In this document: piece after piece, positions 14,050-14,523 of the stretch
Numbering within the stretch: the stretch's first letter is position 1
Layout: each line of letters starts with the position of its first letter
Assembly (NCBI GenBank): GCA_031389045.1
Contig: JANMSE010000096.1
Location: 1 to 14,523 of the forward strand
DNA from: JABFSC01 sp031389045
Lineage (GTDB): Bacteria; Desulfobacterota; Binatia; Bin18
DNA: 14,523 nucleotides
Direction of reading: 5' to 3'
The notes under the pieces: generated by a model
Seen by the model: the letters and a program-made list of their open reading frames with translations, nothing else
Told to the model about the DNA's origin: nothing
Database searches by the model: none
Translations under genes and position numbers: made by a program

Positions 14050-14225
14050 ATGAACGTGCGTTCGACGTAATACAGGAGGCAAATAGTTGAAAACACAAAA
14101 AGAACGGAATCTTCACTTCAGACTTCGCGGACAAAAGCCCATCCAACCGCGGAAAGTCTTAAACAAGAAGCCTAAGAGCATCTCTCTCTTTGATTTCCCT
14201 AGAACCTTATGTCGAACTCACGTTA

Positions 14226-14232
14226 AGGAGGT
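14226..14232 (+). promoter_or_regulatory. Strong ribosome binding site of the NTTG-repeat protein
   Basis: AGGAGGT lies 4 bases before the ATG at 14237, a near-perfect match to the anti-Shine-Dalgarno. It is the best such site in the window and fixes the start. The remainder of 14050-14225 shows only another GGAGG (14074-14078) before an in-frame TTG. Confidence 0.8.
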
Positions 14233-14236
14233 CCCT

Positions 14237-14523
14237 ATGAATCGCAGAGTCCAGCAAACGATTTTGGTCCTGAGTCTCATGTTGTTGGCCGTCAGCCCAG
14301 CCAACAGCCAGCCGTGGTGGAATCCGACGGCGAGTGACGCCAAGGCCAATACGGCGGGCGGCGCGAGTGCACTCTTCAGCAACACCACGGGCGGTGGCAA
14401 CACAGCCTTTGGCTACGGTGCGCTCAGCAACAACACCACCGGCTTGGGCAACACGGCCAGCGGTGGCAATGCGCTCCGCACCAACACCACGGGCTCCAAC
14501 AACACGGCCAGCGGCGCTAGTGC
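14237..14523 (+). CDS. Secreted NTTG-repeat surface protein (partial, runs off right edge)
   Basis: The visible 95 residues start with a signal peptide (MNRRVQQ, hydrophobic 9-20, cleavage near PANS-Q at 24-25). After a short spacer come 17-residue repeats with consensus NTAxGxxALxxNTTGxx, starting at residues 38, 55, 72 and 89. Such repeats occur in large exported or surface proteins of environmental bacteria and resemble the head/stalk repeats of trimeric adhesins; many end in a Peptidase_S74-type chaperone domain, which would lie outside the window. An adhesive or surface-layer role is inference. The gene follows the small unknown protein in the same direction, 187 bp behind, with its own very strong ribosome site. 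Confidence 0.85.
   Translation, partial: MNRRVQQTILVLSLMLLAVSPANSQPWWNPTASDAKANTAGGASALFSNTTGGGNTAFGYGALSNNTTGLGNTASGGNALRTNTTGSNNTASGAS
14348..14523 (+). repeat. 51-bp tandem repeat coding for 17-residue NTTG units
   Basis: Units begin at 14348, 14399, 14450 and 14501 (the last cut by the window edge). The core AACACCACGGGC, or a close variant, recurs in each complete unit. The array continues to the right. Confidence 0.85.

Overview
The window is a high-GC stretch (about 60 % by eye) of a Gram-negative chromosome, as shown by an RND pump, a lipoprotein adaptor and a periplasmic quinoprotein. The gene content (PQQ alcohol dehydrogenase, a CadC/MalT-like giant regulator, golvesin-type and NTTG-repeat secreted proteins, toxin-antitoxin remnants) and the many heptanucleotide repeats suggest an uncultured soil or sediment lineage of the Deltaproteobacteria / Binatota / Tectomicrobia kind. 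That placement is inference; there is no rRNA or marker gene.

Layout. (1) 1-3289, minus strand: a candidate operon of a secreted golvesin-domain protein, a GlcD/D-lactate-dehydrogenase-type FAD oxidase and a PQQ-dependent alcohol dehydrogenase that runs off the left edge. (2) 3368-3964, minus: an AAA_14 (DUF4143-type) ATPase that has lost its C-terminal half. (3) 4125-9018, minus: an efflux operon tetR - periplasmic adaptor - RND pump. Its genes overlap by 4 bp at both junctions, and a strong palindromic operator covers the tetR promoter and start codon. (4) 9139-9494, minus: a complete ribbon-helix-helix antitoxin and a mazF toxin cut off after 36 codons; the remnant is in frame with tetR. 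(5) 9666-10438, plus: a small antitoxin-like protein overlapping an HNH endonuclease gene. (6) 10564-13701, minus: a very large regulator with an OmpR/PhoB-type winged helix, an AAA/STAND ATPase and a TPR-like C-terminus. It is divergent from a small unknown protein (13765-14049) and a secreted protein with 17-residue NTTG repeats (14237 to the right edge).

The most unusual property is a population of heptamer-periodic short repeats (TTTTGAC/AAAAGGC, TGGGGGC, CTACTGA, GTTCGGA and relatives). They lie between genes, at the broken ends of two truncated genes, and in frame inside the giant regulator at three places, one just after Walker A. Together with a probably leaderless, operator-covered tetR and an 11-bp tandem repeat in front of the PhoB-type regulator, these are the points most worth following. 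I see no rRNA, tRNA, CRISPR array or complete insertion sequence, and no gene-free stretch longer than about 190 bases.
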